This document shows positions 26,526 to 36,869 of a stretch of 64,000 bases of DNA, piece by piece. This DNA is from Microbulbifer sp. GL-2. GTDB taxonomy: Bacteria; Pseudomonadota; Gammaproteobacteria; Pseudomonadales; Cellvibrionaceae. Positions within the stretch are counted from its first letter, which is position 1; every line of letters begins with the position of its first letter. Where the stretch lies: the NCBI RefSeq assembly GCF_007183175.1, contig NZ_AP019807.1, positions 4,886,732-4,950,731 on the forward strand. The letters are read 5' to 3'. The notes beneath the pieces are model-generated. The model ran no database searches. It had not been told where the DNA came from and saw only the letters and a program-made list of their open reading frames with translations. Made by a program: the position numbers and the translations under genes.

Positions 26526-29342
26526 TTAATCTTTTGCAGGCAGGACTTCCACCGGGCCAATATCCAATGCCTCTACTTCTCCTTGGATCTTGTCCAGGTC
26601 TCCAACAATCACCCAGGTAAACTGATCGGGCGCGAGAAATTCCTGTGCGGAAGCCTCTACTTTTTCAGTATTTAAAGCAGAAACCCGCTGCGGATATTCG
26701 GCGATATACTCCTCAGGCAAGCCCTTTTCTACCTGCCAGTTGATACTGGAGAGCAATTGCCCCTTGGTCTGGAAACGTGCGCTCTGCTTGAGCACCTCAT
26801 CGTTGCGATAGTCTTCCAGCTCCTTCTCCGTAATTGGGCGATCACTCAGGTAATCCCGATATTCTTTTACCAGCTCTTTTATTGCAGGTGCGGTTTTATC
26901 GGTTTGCACTGGCGCAAACAGGATATAGGGGCGCTGACCTTCCGTATCCATGGAAACCGCACGGGCTCCATAAGACCAGTGCTTATCCTCGCGCAAATTC
27001 ATATTTACCCGGGAGGTAAATTTGCCCGCAATAATGTTGGCCATCGCATCAAAGGCCTCGGCTCCCTGAGGCTGCCAGGGCGGCATAACCAGCCCAGCCA
27101 TTATAAAGCTCTGCTGTGCCCCGGGGCGATCCAGTAAATACACCCGGGCCTTTTGCGGCCGCTCCACTTTGGACACCTCAATCTTTGGCAATTCAGCTTT
27201 GGGTGTTTTCCAGCCCCCAAGTGTCTCGTTTAGGAGAGGTTCAATTTCTTTTTCCGTTACATCACCCACAACGGTCAGAGTCGCATTGTCCGGCCTCACC
27301 CAGGTTTTCTGGAAATTCACCAGATCTTCTCGAGTAATGGACTTAATTCCTTCCGGTGTACCAGAGCCAGTCAAGGGTGAGCCATAGGGGTGCTCGGAGC
27401 CAAACAGCAGTGGCGGTAGTTCACGCAGGGCCAAGCCCTGTGGCTGTGCTTTTTCCTGGGCAATGGCATCCAGTCGATTGGATTTCACTCTCTCGAGATC
27501 CGACTCGGGGAAGCGGGGTTCAGTCACCACCTTGGCAAACAGATCCAGTGAGGGTTCCAGCTGCGTCTTGAGAGCACTCATACTGATGGAGTTGTAATCC
27601 AACCCACTGCCGCCACCAATGCTCACTCCCAGTTCCTCCGAGCGCGCACTGAACTCCAGACTGTCCAAATCACCGGCGCCTTCATTGAGCATTTGTGCAG
27701 CCACTGAAGCGAGGCCCGGTTTATGACTGTCTGCGGAGGCACCACTACGAAATTGAAGGTTCATCAACACAACCGGCGTATCGTGGCGCTCCGCCAGAAC
27801 CACCCTGAGACCATTCTTTAGAGTAAATTCTCGCTGCTTGGGGAGTTCCAGCTCTACCGTTTTATCAACTTCAGGTAATTTGCTGCGATCGGCGCCCTCT
27901 GTGGCAGCCGTGTACTCCTTCTCAGGCTCAATAATCAGGGTGTAGGAGTCATCTTTCAGCCACTGCTTCGCCACATCCTGTACCTCCAGTGCGGAGACCT
28001 TGGCATAGGCCCCCACACCTTTAAGCAGTGCCCCTGGGTTGCCGTAATAAAACTCAGAGCGAGCGAGAATATCGCTCTTACCACCAAAACCGCCGGTTTT
28101 TTCCAGCCCTTTTACCAGTCCGGCAAACTCACCCTGCTTAACCCGGCGCAACTCTTCGGCACTCACGCCATTCTTTGCAAACTGGCGCAACTCCTTATTC
28201 AAAAGTTTTTCAACTTTATCGACAGATTGACCGGGCTTTACATCAACAATAATCATCAGTTGCCCAGCCAGCTGGCGCCCGTAATAAAAAGCACTGACGC
28301 TCGTCGCCACCTTTTCATCCCGCACCAGGCGGCGATACAGTAGTGAGTTTTTGCGATTCGCCAACAAAGAAGTCATCAGCTCAAGTGCGTGCTCCTCTTT
28401 ACTGCCAACCGCCGGTACATTCCAAACTTTGTAGATGCGGGTTTGTGGCACATTTTCATGAACTACTTCGCGCTTATTGACCTGGGTGGGCAACTCCCAG
28501 TTTTTAATACGTGGTTGAACACCCGTGCTGGGTATATCGCCGAAATACTTGCGCGCCTTGGCCATGGCTTCATCGACACTGACATCACCGGCAATCACCA
28601 AAGTGGCATTGGCCGGCTGGTAGTGATCCGCAAACCACTTTTTCACATCTTCCAGGCTGGCATTATCCAGATCCTCCATGGAACCTATCGGTGTCCAGGA
28701 GTAAGGGTGATCTGCGGGAAAAGTGCTTTTGGCAATGATATCGAAAGCTCTACCGTAAGGTGCATTTTCACCCTGGCGCTTTTCATTTTTAACCACTCCG
28801 CGCTGTTCATCGAGCACCTCTTGGGTAATAGCACCTTTGAAATGCCCCATCCGATCGGACTCCATCCACAGGGCCATATCCAGGGCTCCTTTTGGCACTG
28901 TGGCAAAGTAATTGGTGCGATCGTTATTGGTGGTGCCATTCATATCTGTGGCCCCTGAGCGCTGGAAGGGCTCAAAGTACTCACCGGGATAGTTTTCACT
29001 ACCGTTAAACATCAAGTGTTCAAACAGGTGCGCGAAGCCAGTTTTGCCCTTCGGCTCATCTTTGGAGCCCACCTTGTACCAGATGTTGGTGGAGACGACC
29101 GGGGCTTTGCGGTCCTCATGGACGATCACAGTCAACCCATTGGGCAGCACTTCTTTGTGATAGGGAATATCCAGTTCCGGTGGCGGAACATAGGCCTCTT
29201 TATCCGAAGCAGCCGCCTTGCTACTGGCCGCAGCTTCAGTATCCACAGATAGCGCATGGGGTGTATTGTCGACAGACTTTCCGCAACCGGTAAAACCTGC
29301 AGTGGCGATAACGACACTGATGAGCACTGGACGCCAGTCCAT
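26526..29342 (-). CDS. M16 family (pitrilysin-like) zinc metalloprotease lipoprotein
   Basis: About 938 residues from the ATG at 29342, which has AGGGAG upstream and gives a lipoprotein signal ending FTGC (Cys20); the frame is open 46 codons further upstream without support. The catalytic domain holds the inverted zinc motif HLFEH in TGFAHLFEHLMFNG with the downstream Glu of the family in KNEKRQGEN. Two further M16 domains follow: SGASADSHKPGLASVAAQML lacks the zinc motif, as usual for the inactive half, and the end has RVYLLDRPGAQQSFIMAGL. It would degrade peptides in the periplasm or at the outer membrane, beside other peptide-catabolism genes. Confidence 0.92.
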   Translation of the reverse strand: MDWRPVLISVVIATAGFTGCGKSVDNTPHALSVDTEAAASSKAAASDKEAYVPPPELDIPYHKEVLPNGLTVIVHEDRKAPVVSTNIWYKVGSKDEPKGKTGFAHLFEHLMFNGSENYPGEYFEPFQRSGATDMNGTTNNDRTNYFATVPKGALDMALWMESDRMGHFKGAITQEVLDEQRGVVKNEKRQGENAPYGRAFDIIAKSTFPADHPYSWTPIGSMEDLDNASLEDVKKWFADHYQPANATLVIAGDVSVDEAMAKARKYFGDIPSTGVQPRIKNWELPTQVNKREVVHENVPQTRIYKVWNVPAVGSKEEHALELMTSLLANRKNSLLYRRLVRDEKVATSVSAFYYGRQLAGQLMIIVDVKPGQSVDKVEKLLNKELRQFAKNGVSAEELRRVKQGEFAGLVKGLEKTGGFGGKSDILARSEFYYGNPGALLKGVGAYAKVSALEVQDVAKQWLKDDSYTLIIEPEKEYTAATEGADRSKLPEVDKTVELELPKQREFTLKNGLRVVLAERHDTPVVLMNLQFRSGASADSHKPGLASVAAQMLNEGAGDLDSLEFSARSEELGVSIGGGSGLDYNSISMSALKTQLEPSLDLFAKVVTEPRFPESDLERVKSNRLDAIAQEKAQPQGLALRELPPLLFGSEHPYGSPLTGSGTPEGIKSITREDLVNFQKTWVRPDNATLTVVGDVTEKEIEPLLNETLGGWKTPKAELPKIEVSKVERPQKARVYLLDRPGAQQSFIMAGLVMPPWQPQGAEAFDAMANIIAGKFTSRVNMNLREDKHWSYGARAVSMDTEGQRPYILFAPVQTDKTAPAIKELVKEYRDYLSDRPITEKELEDYRNDEVLKQSARFQTKGQLLSSINWQVEKGLPEEYIAEYPQRVSALNTEKVEASAQEFLAPDQFTWVIVGDLDKIQGEVEALDIGPVEVLPAKD

Positions 29343-29490
29343 ATTGTCACTCCCTCTTAATAACCGCAGCTTCAGGATGGCAAGTTTAGGCCAGGATTCT
29401 CTCCTGCTTTTAGCTAAATCCCCAAGCACATTCAAACAGTTGATCCGACATCTTACCCGGTTGCCAGATCGACAAGACAACTTTCAGACA

Positions 29491-29514
29491 AAAAAATGGG
29501 CACTAAAGTGCCCA
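29491..29514 (-). terminator. Rho-independent terminator after leucine dehydrogenase
   Basis: A perfect 8-bp stem TGGGCACT / AGTGCCCA with a 2-nt loop (29497-29514). On the minus strand it is followed by a run of six or more Ts (29496-29491), so it terminates transcripts of the gene ending at 29599. Confidence 0.8.
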
Positions 29515-29598
29515 AAAAAATACATCACAGAGAGAAGCGATGATACCAATCGCCTGTGGCGATCAGGTCACCGGCACATCTCCAGCGCCGAATAGCGG

Positions 29599-30687
29599 TT
29601 ATGCGGCTACTGTGCCGGACTTGTTCTCAGTATCACCAGTCACAGAATGATGGCCAAAGCGTTCCTCGGCTATACGGTCAGCCACATGCGCCGTGGTCTC
29701 ACCTGTTTCATCTGCGCGCACAAACACCTCTTTCATTGTGTCGCCAATCGCCTCGATATGCGCACGGACCTCACCAGCGTCATAATCACCCTTTTGCTGG
29801 TAGTACACATCGATAATGCCACCGGCATTGATTACATAGTCAGGGGCGTAAAGGATACCTTTCTCACGCAGTGCCGCAGCGTGTCGCTCTTCTGCCAACT
29901 GGTTGTTGGCCGCACCTGCCACAGCGCCCACTTTCAGGCGGGAGATGGTGTCATCGTTGAGAATCGCACCCATGGCACAGGGGGCAAAGAGGTCTACGTC
30001 GAGATCAAAGATTTCATCAGCGGTGACAGCAATGGCGCCCAGTTCAGTTACCGCGCGATCGATATTGTCCTGAAAAATATCGGTTACAAATAACTCTGCA
30101 CCAGCATCTTTCAACAATTTACCCAGCCGGAAGCCCACATTGCCAACACCCTGGATGGATACTTTCAGGCCGGTCAGGTCGGTTTTACCCCAACGGTGCT
30201 CCACTGCAGCCTTGAGGCCCACAAACACACCATAGGCAGTTGAGGGAGACGGATCACCTCCGTATTCAGAGCCCGCAAACAGACCGGATACGTATTCGGT
30301 TGTCTCACCAATAACACTCATGTCGGCAACACTGGTGCCAGAGTCCTCTGCGGTGATATAGCGACCACCAAGGGTATTGATAAACTCTCCCATAGCACGC
30401 AGCAATTCGGGGGTCTTTTCCTTGCGCGGGTCACCGATAATTACAGATTTCCCGCCACCAAGTTTGAGGCCTGCCATTGCAGACTTATAAGTCATTCCAC
30501 GGGAAAGCCGCAATACATCATTCAATGCCTCACCATCATCGGCATATGGCCACATGCGGCAGCCACCCAGTGAGGGACCTAAATTCGTATTGTGCACCGC
30601 GATAATGGCCTTGAGCCCGCTCTTAGCATCCTGGTAAAACGCCACTTGTTCGTGTTTATCGTAGGCGGAATGGGAAAAAATACTCAT
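29599..30687 (-). CDS. Leucine dehydrogenase (Glu/Leu/Phe/Val dehydrogenase family)
   Basis: A 362-residue NAD-dependent amino-acid dehydrogenase. The substrate domain has GPSLGGCRMWPY, Lys68 in MTYKSAMAGLKLGGGKSVI and the catalytic Lys80, positions identical to well-studied leucine dehydrogenases. The Rossmann domain has VSIQGVGNVGFRLGKLL with GVGNVG at 180-185. It reversibly converts branched-chain amino acids and NAD+ to 2-oxoacids, ammonia and NADH in the cytosol. It is a single-gene unit with its own terminator, divergent from rnb. Phenylalanine or valine preference cannot be excluded. Confidence 0.93.
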   Translation of the reverse strand: MSIFSHSAYDKHEQVAFYQDAKSGLKAIIAVHNTNLGPSLGGCRMWPYADDGEALNDVLRLSRGMTYKSAMAGLKLGGGKSVIIGDPRKEKTPELLRAMGEFINTLGGRYITAEDSGTSVADMSVIGETTEYVSGLFAGSEYGGDPSPSTAYGVFVGLKAAVEHRWGKTDLTGLKVSIQGVGNVGFRLGKLLKDAGAELFVTDIFQDNIDRAVTELGAIAVTADEIFDLDVDLFAPCAMGAILNDDTISRLKVGAVAGAANNQLAEERHAAALREKGILYAPDYVINAGGIIDVYYQQKGDYDAGEVRAHIEAIGDTMKEVFVRADETGETTAHVADRIAEERFGHHSVTGDTENKSGTVAA

Positions 30688-31036
30688 TAACTGTTCCTCT
30701 CCGGAAAGCCGGTTCTACAGCTGGGGAACAACCACAGCCCTTATCTGTTTTTATTCAGGGGTAAGATTATATCCACCTTCGGCAGATAAAGTTTGCATAT
30801 TTTGCACATAACCACAAAGCAATAGCTAAATTGTCACACAAAGCATACTTTTTTAGGACAAATGATCCCTCGGGAATATAGTGGTCCAGGTAGTCAGCAA
30901 TCCTGGCCTCTCCTTCATCCCAACTCCTACCGCCCCGCTGGCATTAAGTTACTTTTTTCCATTACCTGACCCCGTTACACCGTGTCAGCATGGTCTGGTA
31001 GAATCCGCGCCCAAATCGACCCGAGAGATAAACTCG
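30688..31036. other. Divergent promoter region between leucine dehydrogenase and rnb
   Basis: 349 bp separate two divergent genes. The first part (30688-30870) is A/T-rich and promoter-like. An in-frame extension of the rnb reading frame covers 30881-31036, but it lacks any RNase II homology and is probably untranslated leader. No clear operator was seen. Confidence 0.4.
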
Positions 31037-33007
31037 ATGCTGAATGCCGACGCTCTGAAACAACTTTCACAACTGAAAACAGATATTCGCTCCAGTAAGG
31101 AGTTTGCCGAGGGCCGGGTACGCGGCAGCAACGGCAAATTTGGCTTTGTGGAGCTGGAAGATGGACGGGAGGCTTTCTTACCCCCCAATGAGATGGAACG
31201 TGTTTTCCCTGGTGACCAGGTTCGCGTCTGCATTTCGGAAGAGAACAAAGGCAAGCTCACAGCCGAGCTGGATACCCTTATCAATAGCCAATTGGACTAC
31301 CTGGTAGGTCAATATGTACAGCGGGGCCAGGGCCACTTTATCCAGCCCACCCAGAACGGCCTGACCCGCTGGATCTTTCTGCCCCCCAAAGCACGCGGCA
31401 AAGCACAACCTGGCGAATTTATTGCCTGTAAAGTCAATCGCCACCCCTTTAAGGATGGACGTGCCCAGGCCAAAGTAGAAACCGTTATCGGTAAGCCGGA
31501 GATGCCCGGGATCGAACATGCCTATGTTGTGGCCCAATACAAACTGCCGGAGCAGTTTGGCCAGGCGGCAGAGAAACAGGCGGGCAGTATTGCTGATCAA
31601 ATCACATCCATCACTGCCGAACGCAAGGATTTGTCCGAGCTGGGCTTCGTAACTATTGATGCGGAAAGCACCCGTGATATGGACGATGCTCTCGCGGTTA
31701 CAGCGCATGAAGGCGGCTGGACTTTACATATTGCCATTGCCGATCCTTCCAGCGTTATCGAAGAGGGCAGCCACTTGGATCAAGAGGCCTTCAAGCGCGC
31801 CCACAGCCAGTATCTCCCCGGCGAAACCCTGCCGATGCTGCCGCGCAATCTGTGTGAAGACCTCTTCTCCCTGATACCCAGCGAACTGCGCCCGGTACTA
31901 GTGGTACATATAGATATCGAGAATGATGGCGAGATTGCTTCCAGCCAATACGAATTTGCCGCTATTCGTTCCCAGCACAAACTGAGCTACAACCAGGTTA
32001 GCCAATTTGTCGTGGGTGATGAAACCGCTGTGCCGGAGGAGCAAAAAGAGAGCCTTCGCAACCTTGCTGCCCTATATAAAGCCCGCGCCAAATATCGCGC
32101 AGGCCACTCCCTGGCAATGGAGGATCGTCCCGACTACGAGATCCACCTCAACGAGCAGCGCAAGATTGAGCGCATCGAGAAACAGGATCGCAATATTGCC
32201 CAGCGTATGGTTGAAGAAGCCATGCTGGCAACCAACATCAGCATCGGTGCGAAGTTGGCAGAACTGCAACAGGGCTGCTTCTCAGTACATCTGGGCTTCC
32301 GTGAAGAGCGCATGGGTGAAGTCCGCAGCCTGCTAAAGGAAATGCTGCCCGAGCACGCTGAGAAAGATCTCAGCCAACTGGAAAACTACCTGGCACTGGT
32401 CAAACACCTGGAAACCCACGAAGACGACAAGATGCGCAACCTGCTCGCCGTATTGAAGCGCATGCTGCGACCCGGTCAGTTCGACAACAAAGCCGGCACG
32501 CATCTGGGCTTGGGCTTGGGCGCTTACGCCACCGTCACTTCTCCAATCCGCAAATACAATGACCTGCACAATCACCGTGTCCTGCGTGCAGCCAAGCAAG
32601 AGACATCTGCAAAAAATCTTAGTGATGAACAGATTGAAGCTTTGCAGGACAGCCTGGTACGCGGCCGTCAGGCAAACCGCGCCCTGGAGCAATGGCTCTA
32701 TACGCAATTTATGCAGGATAAAGTTGGTCAGGCGTTTACCGGAAAGATCGCCCTGGTGAACGGTGCCGGGCTCGGCGTACGTCTGGACCAGTTTGGCATC
32801 GACGGATTTGTGCGATTGAATGGCAACAAGAAAAACCTGCCAACTTTTGACGGCAAGCATCTGATCCTGACCCATGACGAGCAGAGCTTTCAGCTCGAGC
32901 AAAGCGTCACCGTTAAAGTGGTCTCTGCGGATGTCGATAAACGACGTATCGCATTTGAGCTTGTAAAAGAAAGCTCCCTAGACAGCAGCGCTACGGAAAA
33001 TAATTAA
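31037..33007 (+). CDS. rnb: Exoribonuclease II
   Basis: About 656 residues from the ATG at 31037 (MLNADALKQL), close to the 644 of E. coli RNase II; the frame stays open 52 codons upstream without homology. An N-terminal cold-shock domain has GRVRGSNGKFGFVELEDGREAFLPP. The RNB catalytic domain has FVTIDAESTRDMDDALAV, the acidic metal site for hydrolysis, followed by the FKRAHSQYLPGETLPMLPRNLCEDLFSL stretch and TSPIRKYNDLHNHR. A C-terminal S1 domain follows (FTGKIALVNGAGLGVRLDQFGIDGFV). It degrades single-stranded mRNA 3' to 5' in the cytosol. Confidence 0.94.
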   Translation: MLNADALKQLSQLKTDIRSSKEFAEGRVRGSNGKFGFVELEDGREAFLPPNEMERVFPGDQVRVCISEENKGKLTAELDTLINSQLDYLVGQYVQRGQGHFIQPTQNGLTRWIFLPPKARGKAQPGEFIACKVNRHPFKDGRAQAKVETVIGKPEMPGIEHAYVVAQYKLPEQFGQAAEKQAGSIADQITSITAERKDLSELGFVTIDAESTRDMDDALAVTAHEGGWTLHIAIADPSSVIEEGSHLDQEAFKRAHSQYLPGETLPMLPRNLCEDLFSLIPSELRPVLVVHIDIENDGEIASSQYEFAAIRSQHKLSYNQVSQFVVGDETAVPEEQKESLRNLAALYKARAKYRAGHSLAMEDRPDYEIHLNEQRKIERIEKQDRNIAQRMVEEAMLATNISIGAKLAELQQGCFSVHLGFREERMGEVRSLLKEMLPEHAEKDLSQLENYLALVKHLETHEDDKMRNLLAVLKRMLRPGQFDNKAGTHLGLGLGAYATVTSPIRKYNDLHNHRVLRAAKQETSAKNLSDEQIEALQDSLVRGRQANRALEQWLYTQFMQDKVGQAFTGKIALVNGAGLGVRLDQFGIDGFVRLNGNKKNLPTFDGKHLILTHDEQSFQLEQSVTVKVVSADVDKRRIAFELVKESSLDSSATENN

Positions 33008-33021
33008 AGCGCTATTCCCTT

Positions 33022-33050
33022 AAAGGGCACGGCTCCAGCCGGGCCCTTTT
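33022..33050 (+). terminator. Rho-independent terminator after rnb
   Basis: AAAGGGC pairs with GCCCTTT, with an inner CGGCT/AGCCG helix, and the stem runs into TTTT. It lies 15 bp after the rnb stop codon. Confidence 0.75.
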
Positions 33051-33133
33051 CCGTCGCAACACCGGTACTACGATTTCTCACTATGGCACCCACTGCGACG
33101 GGTTAATCCATACAAAAGATTTCGAGGCCTCCA

Positions 33134-34606
33134 ATGAGTACTATTGCCGAGCTGAACCCCACCCCACTCTGGAAACATTTCGCCAAGCTCTGTGAAATCC
33201 CCCGCCCCTCCAAGCACGAAGAGCGTGTAGTGGAGCATATTGTTGAATTTGCTAAAGGCCGCGGATTAAAAGTCCAACTGGATGAAGTTGGCAATATCAT
33301 TATCAAAAAGCCAGCTACTTCCGGAATGGAGGATCGCAAGACTCTGGCCCTGCAAAGCCACGTGGACATGGTGCCGCAAAAGAATGCCGATACCGAACAC
33401 GATTTTCTCACAGACTCCATCAAACCTTACATAGACGGTGAATGGGTTACCGCCAAAGGCACCACACTCGGCGCCGACAACGGTATTGGGGTAGCCGCGA
33501 TTCTGGCCCTGATGGAGTCCACCGACATCCCCCACCCGGCCTTGGAAGCATTACTCACTATTGATGAAGAAGCCGGTATGACTGGAGCCAAAAACCTGCA
33601 ACCGGGCTATTTCGAGTCAGATTTATTACTTAACCTCGACACCGAGGACGAGGGTGAGCTTTACATTGGCTGCGCCGGTGGCGTTGATGTCAACGCCACC
33701 CTCAATTATTCCGAAGCACCCGTAGCTGAAGGGGTTAAAGCCTATAAGCTCTCTGTACGCGGCCTGCGCGGCGGACACTCCGGCCTGGATATTGACAAGG
33801 GTCGTGGCAATGCCAATAAAATCGCCAACCGCATTATCGATACGGCCTTACGCGATATTCCTGATTTGCGAATCGCCACGCTTGATGGCGGCAGCCTGCG
33901 CAATGCAATTCCTCGTGAGTCCTTCAGCACTATCACTGTACCGGCTGAGGCCCAGGAAACACTGAAGCAAATTGTTAATCGCGAAAGCTCAACTATTGCC
34001 CAAGAACTGGATAGTGAAGCGGCCTTGGAAATTTCCCTGGAAAATACCGAAGCTCCTCTGGTTACCATGGACGCCGAGACCCAATTAAAATTCATTCGCG
34101 CTATACGCTGCTGCCCTAATGGCGTGGAACGCATGAGCACAGCATTGGAAGGTATCGCCGAAACTTCCAATAACCTGGCCCGGGTTACCACTGGCAAGAA
34201 GGACGGCCAGAGCTTTGTTCAAGTTCAATGTCTGGTACGTAGTCTATCCGACAGCGCTCGCGACCATCACGGTTTGGATGTAGCTGCCACTTTTGAGCTG
34301 GCCGGAGCCAAAACCCGATTGGATAACGCCTACCCCGGCTGGACACCAAACCCCAGCTCCCCCTTATTGGCAAAGATGAAAGACGTCTATAAGGAAATGA
34401 CTGGAAAAGTTGCAGAAGTGAAAGTCATCCACGCAGGCCTTGAGTGTGGACTCCTGGCAAAGCCTTATCCCAACTGGGACATGGTCTCTTTTGGACCCAC
34501 CATCCGTCGCGCTCACTCACCGGAAGAGAGAGTTCACATCCAAAGTGTTGCCAATTTCTGGGATTACTTTATTAAGGTTGTGCAGGCGGTTCCGACACGA
34601 AGCTAA
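33134..34606 (+). CDS. pepD: Aminoacyl-histidine dipeptidase (peptidase D)
   Basis: A 490-residue M20-family dipeptidase, close to the 485 of E. coli PepD. It has LALQSHVDMVPQKN (zinc His and the catalytic Asp two residues on), GTTLGADNGIGVAA (bridging Asp), LLTIDEEAGMTGA (catalytic Glu pair) and LNLDTEDEGELYIGCAGG. The lid domain lies between about 205 and 390, and a late VKVIHAGLECGL provides the last zinc-site region. It cleaves Xaa-His dipeptides such as carnosine in the cytosol. It follows rnb after that gene's terminator, so it is transcribed separately. Confidence 0.94.
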   Translation: MSTIAELNPTPLWKHFAKLCEIPRPSKHEERVVEHIVEFAKGRGLKVQLDEVGNIIIKKPATSGMEDRKTLALQSHVDMVPQKNADTEHDFLTDSIKPYIDGEWVTAKGTTLGADNGIGVAAILALMESTDIPHPALEALLTIDEEAGMTGAKNLQPGYFESDLLLNLDTEDEGELYIGCAGGVDVNATLNYSEAPVAEGVKAYKLSVRGLRGGHSGLDIDKGRGNANKIANRIIDTALRDIPDLRIATLDGGSLRNAIPRESFSTITVPAEAQETLKQIVNRESSTIAQELDSEAALEISLENTEAPLVTMDAETQLKFIRAIRCCPNGVERMSTALEGIAETSNNLARVTTGKKDGQSFVQVQCLVRSLSDSARDHHGLDVAATFELAGAKTRLDNAYPGWTPNPSSPLLAKMKDVYKEMTGKVAEVKVIHAGLECGLLAKPYPNWDMVSFGPTIRRAHSPEERVHIQSVANFWDYFIKVVQAVPTRS

Positions 34607-35413
34607 CTGGATCTTCTGCTTATCTCTTAGCAGCCACTTCCTGTAGAAAAATATTTAGTTCCGCCTTTCAGGGTCGACCTGAGGCGGACTCTCTACACAC
34701 AAACCCACCTAAACCGTACTCCAGTACCCATAAAAATCATGAACCCATCATGAAATACCATTAATAGAAAATATTCGATCTTCAATTAAAGCATCAACAC
34801 CCCACCTGAAAACTTATCCTTCTATAAAAGGCTTCCTTGGAACTTTTTTTCGAGTAAGCTGGTCAACACAACTGCGTTAAGTAAGACATGGATGAGAGCA
34901 TAAGAAGCCAGATTTTAGTTAGCATTCTTTCGACCAACATGAATCATCACTGGGATTCTGTCAGAGAACTTAACAAGGAAGTTTATAGAGCTTTTTAAAT
35001 ATTCAGCACCCAGTGGCTCCAGTTCGCTTTACCTTGGTATTGGTTGAGGCGGCAATATTGGAAAGAATATGGAATAACCGCAGACTGGGGAAAGAAGCCT
35101 TAATGACGAACACTGCCACAGCTTGAGATTAAAAAAATAAGAGTTAAGCGGGAATATAAACTAAAAAGTTCGGCTCAAATCCACTTAATAACGGCCAGTC
35201 AATTAAATCCGTTAAGCACAAAGGACACATAAAAGTAGTATTTTAGAATTTTTACTTGCCAATCCAACAGTTATGCAAAGGCCTGGCATCTGATTGAAAT
35301 AATCTCAAGGAGGGCCTATATCAAGACAAACCCGGATAGCTCACTCAGAGGTGAGATAGAGCTTGAATCACACCTCGGCAATCAGTTTTAAGACCATAAA
35401 GAAAACATAATAG
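34607..35413. other. AT-rich intergenic region
   Basis: 807 bp without an intact recognisable gene. It contains the interrupted frame at 34888-35103. The remainder has no repeat, hairpin or RNA gene that I can support. Confidence 0.4.
34888..35103 (+). pseudogene. Short reading frame interrupted by one stop
   Basis: An ATG at 34888 opens a 36-codon frame that ends in TAA (34996-34998); the same frame then continues for 34 more codons to a second TAA at 35101. The second part encodes an aromatic-rich stretch (WLQFALPWYWLRRQYWKEYGI). I recognise no family. It could be a small gene inactivated by one nonsense change, or chance. Confidence 0.25.
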
Positions 35414-35740
35414 ATGAAAAAACTATTTTTGATATTAAGCATTCTTCCCCTGACCGCCTGCGGCACCTTCACCACATTATCCAGTACGGACCGAGAAATT
35501 GCAGCCAGCCTGAAGAAGGAAAAATCTTACTGCGAATCCATCCCCAGAGTATATAGCGGCCTCTCTTATAATTTCTGTAAAATGCATTCAGCTAGCGAAT
35601 CAATAAACGCCGATTTACTTCTTGGAATTTATCTGGTGGATGGCGTTATGTCTACAGCAACAGATACAGTCGCCCTTCCCTTTACTATTTATGGGCAATA
35701 TAAAAACGGAGATATTTCGCTCAAAAACCACCAATACTAG
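35414..35740 (+). CDS. YceK/YidQ-like lipoprotein
   Basis: A 108-residue lipoprotein with lipobox LTAC (Cys16). The body matches the small YceK/YidQ group: RVYSGLSYNFCKM, then a hydrophobic ADTVALPFTIYGQ-like end (here TATDTVALPFTIYGQY). These proteins sit in the cell envelope with unknown function. The gene is alone in an AT-rich region, so it may be a recent arrival. Confidence 0.75.
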   Translation: MKKLFLILSILPLTACGTFTTLSSTDREIAASLKKEKSYCESIPRVYSGLSYNFCKMHSASESINADLLLGIYLVDGVMSTATDTVALPFTIYGQYKNGDISLKNHQY

Positions 35741-35957
35741 AAGATTCATTATCAATATTTAGATCCGCATACCACCTAGCTGGTTAGCCGAATAAACAAA
35801 AGCTGCCAGCTACTGCAACCAAATTGATAACATAAACATCGAGAGTTCATACAAAAATTATAGGGAGTAGCTAGAGAAGTAACTGAAAAACACCCTTGAT
35901 AGCCAAAACAAACTTAAAACTATACATTCAGCGAAAATGATATACCTCCATTTCTGG

Positions 35958-36869
35958 TTACCTTATTGATTTAACTCCCTCAGGGTGCACAAGCATCCAG
36001 TGTTTAGCAATTTCCTCTCGACGGCAAATCCAAACGGAATTAAACCCCATAATATGATCCAGAAACCGAGCAACAGCCATCGCCCTTGCTGGATGCCCAC
36101 TAATTCGGCTATGTAAGCCAACACTCATCATTTTTGGATGCTTTTTGCCTTCCTTCCAAAGGAACTCAAAGGCATCCTTTAACAACAGGAAAAAATCCTC
36201 TCCTGAGGGAAAACCATTAGGCATTAGATATTTCATATCGTTATTCACTAAGGTATAAGGCACTATCAATTTTTTGGACATACCTGATTGCCAATAAGGC
36301 AGGTCATCACTGTATGAATCAGAGATATACAGAATATCATCCTCAACATCTAGCAGCTTTCGCGTATGCAAGCTAGCTCGACCTGTATACCAGCCGGAGG
36401 GAGGGGATCCAGTTATTCGTTTGATAATTTTAATAGTACGTTTTATATCTCTCCGCTCATCCTCAATTGAGACATTTTGATAGTCCAGCCAACGGTAACT
36501 ATGCCCAGCGACTTCATGTCCAGCAGCAACCAATGCGCTTCCAATTTTAGGATTCAACTCAAGAGATAATCCCGATGCAAATGCTGTCAGGCTTAGCTTT
36601 CTCTCCCCAAAAAGGTCAAGCAACCGCCAAACTCCTGCGCGAGAGCCATACTCATACATACTCTCAACACTAAAATCTCTCTTCCCTACCCGCGGCAGCC
36701 TGCCAACCAACTCGTGTAAATAGGATTCGGACTGAGTATCACCATTAACAATACTGGATTCAGCTCCCTCTTCTATATTCAGGACAAATTGCACAGCAAC
36801 CCGGGCTCCACCAGGCCAATGTGGGTGGGGAGGTTTCCCCTCATAACCAGTTAGATCTCTCTTTAGCAT
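35958..36869 (-). CDS. Polysaccharide deacetylase-fold protein (PuuE allantoinase-like)
   Basis: A 303-residue NodB-fold protein. The order NIEEGAE (31-37), MYEYGSRAGVWRLL (71-84) and GHEVAGHSYRW (117-127) is that of the PuuE-type subfamily, which hydrolyses cyclic or linear amides such as allantoin rather than polysaccharide. The canonical metal-binding Asp pair of chitin deacetylases is not obvious. There is no signal peptide, so it is cytosolic. Its ATG shares one base with the TGA of the upstream acetyltransferase (TGATG), so the two are translationally coupled. Confidence 0.8.
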   Translation of the reverse strand: MLKRDLTGYEGKPPHPHWPGGARVAVQFVLNIEEGAESSIVNGDTQSESYLHELVGRLPRVGKRDFSVESMYEYGSRAGVWRLLDLFGERKLSLTAFASGLSLELNPKIGSALVAAGHEVAGHSYRWLDYQNVSIEDERRDIKRTIKIIKRITGSPPSGWYTGRASLHTRKLLDVEDDILYISDSYSDDLPYWQSGMSKKLIVPYTLVNNDMKYLMPNGFPSGEDFFLLLKDAFEFLWKEGKKHPKMMSVGLHSRISGHPARAMAVARFLDHIMGFNSVWICRREEIAKHWMLVHPEGVKSIR

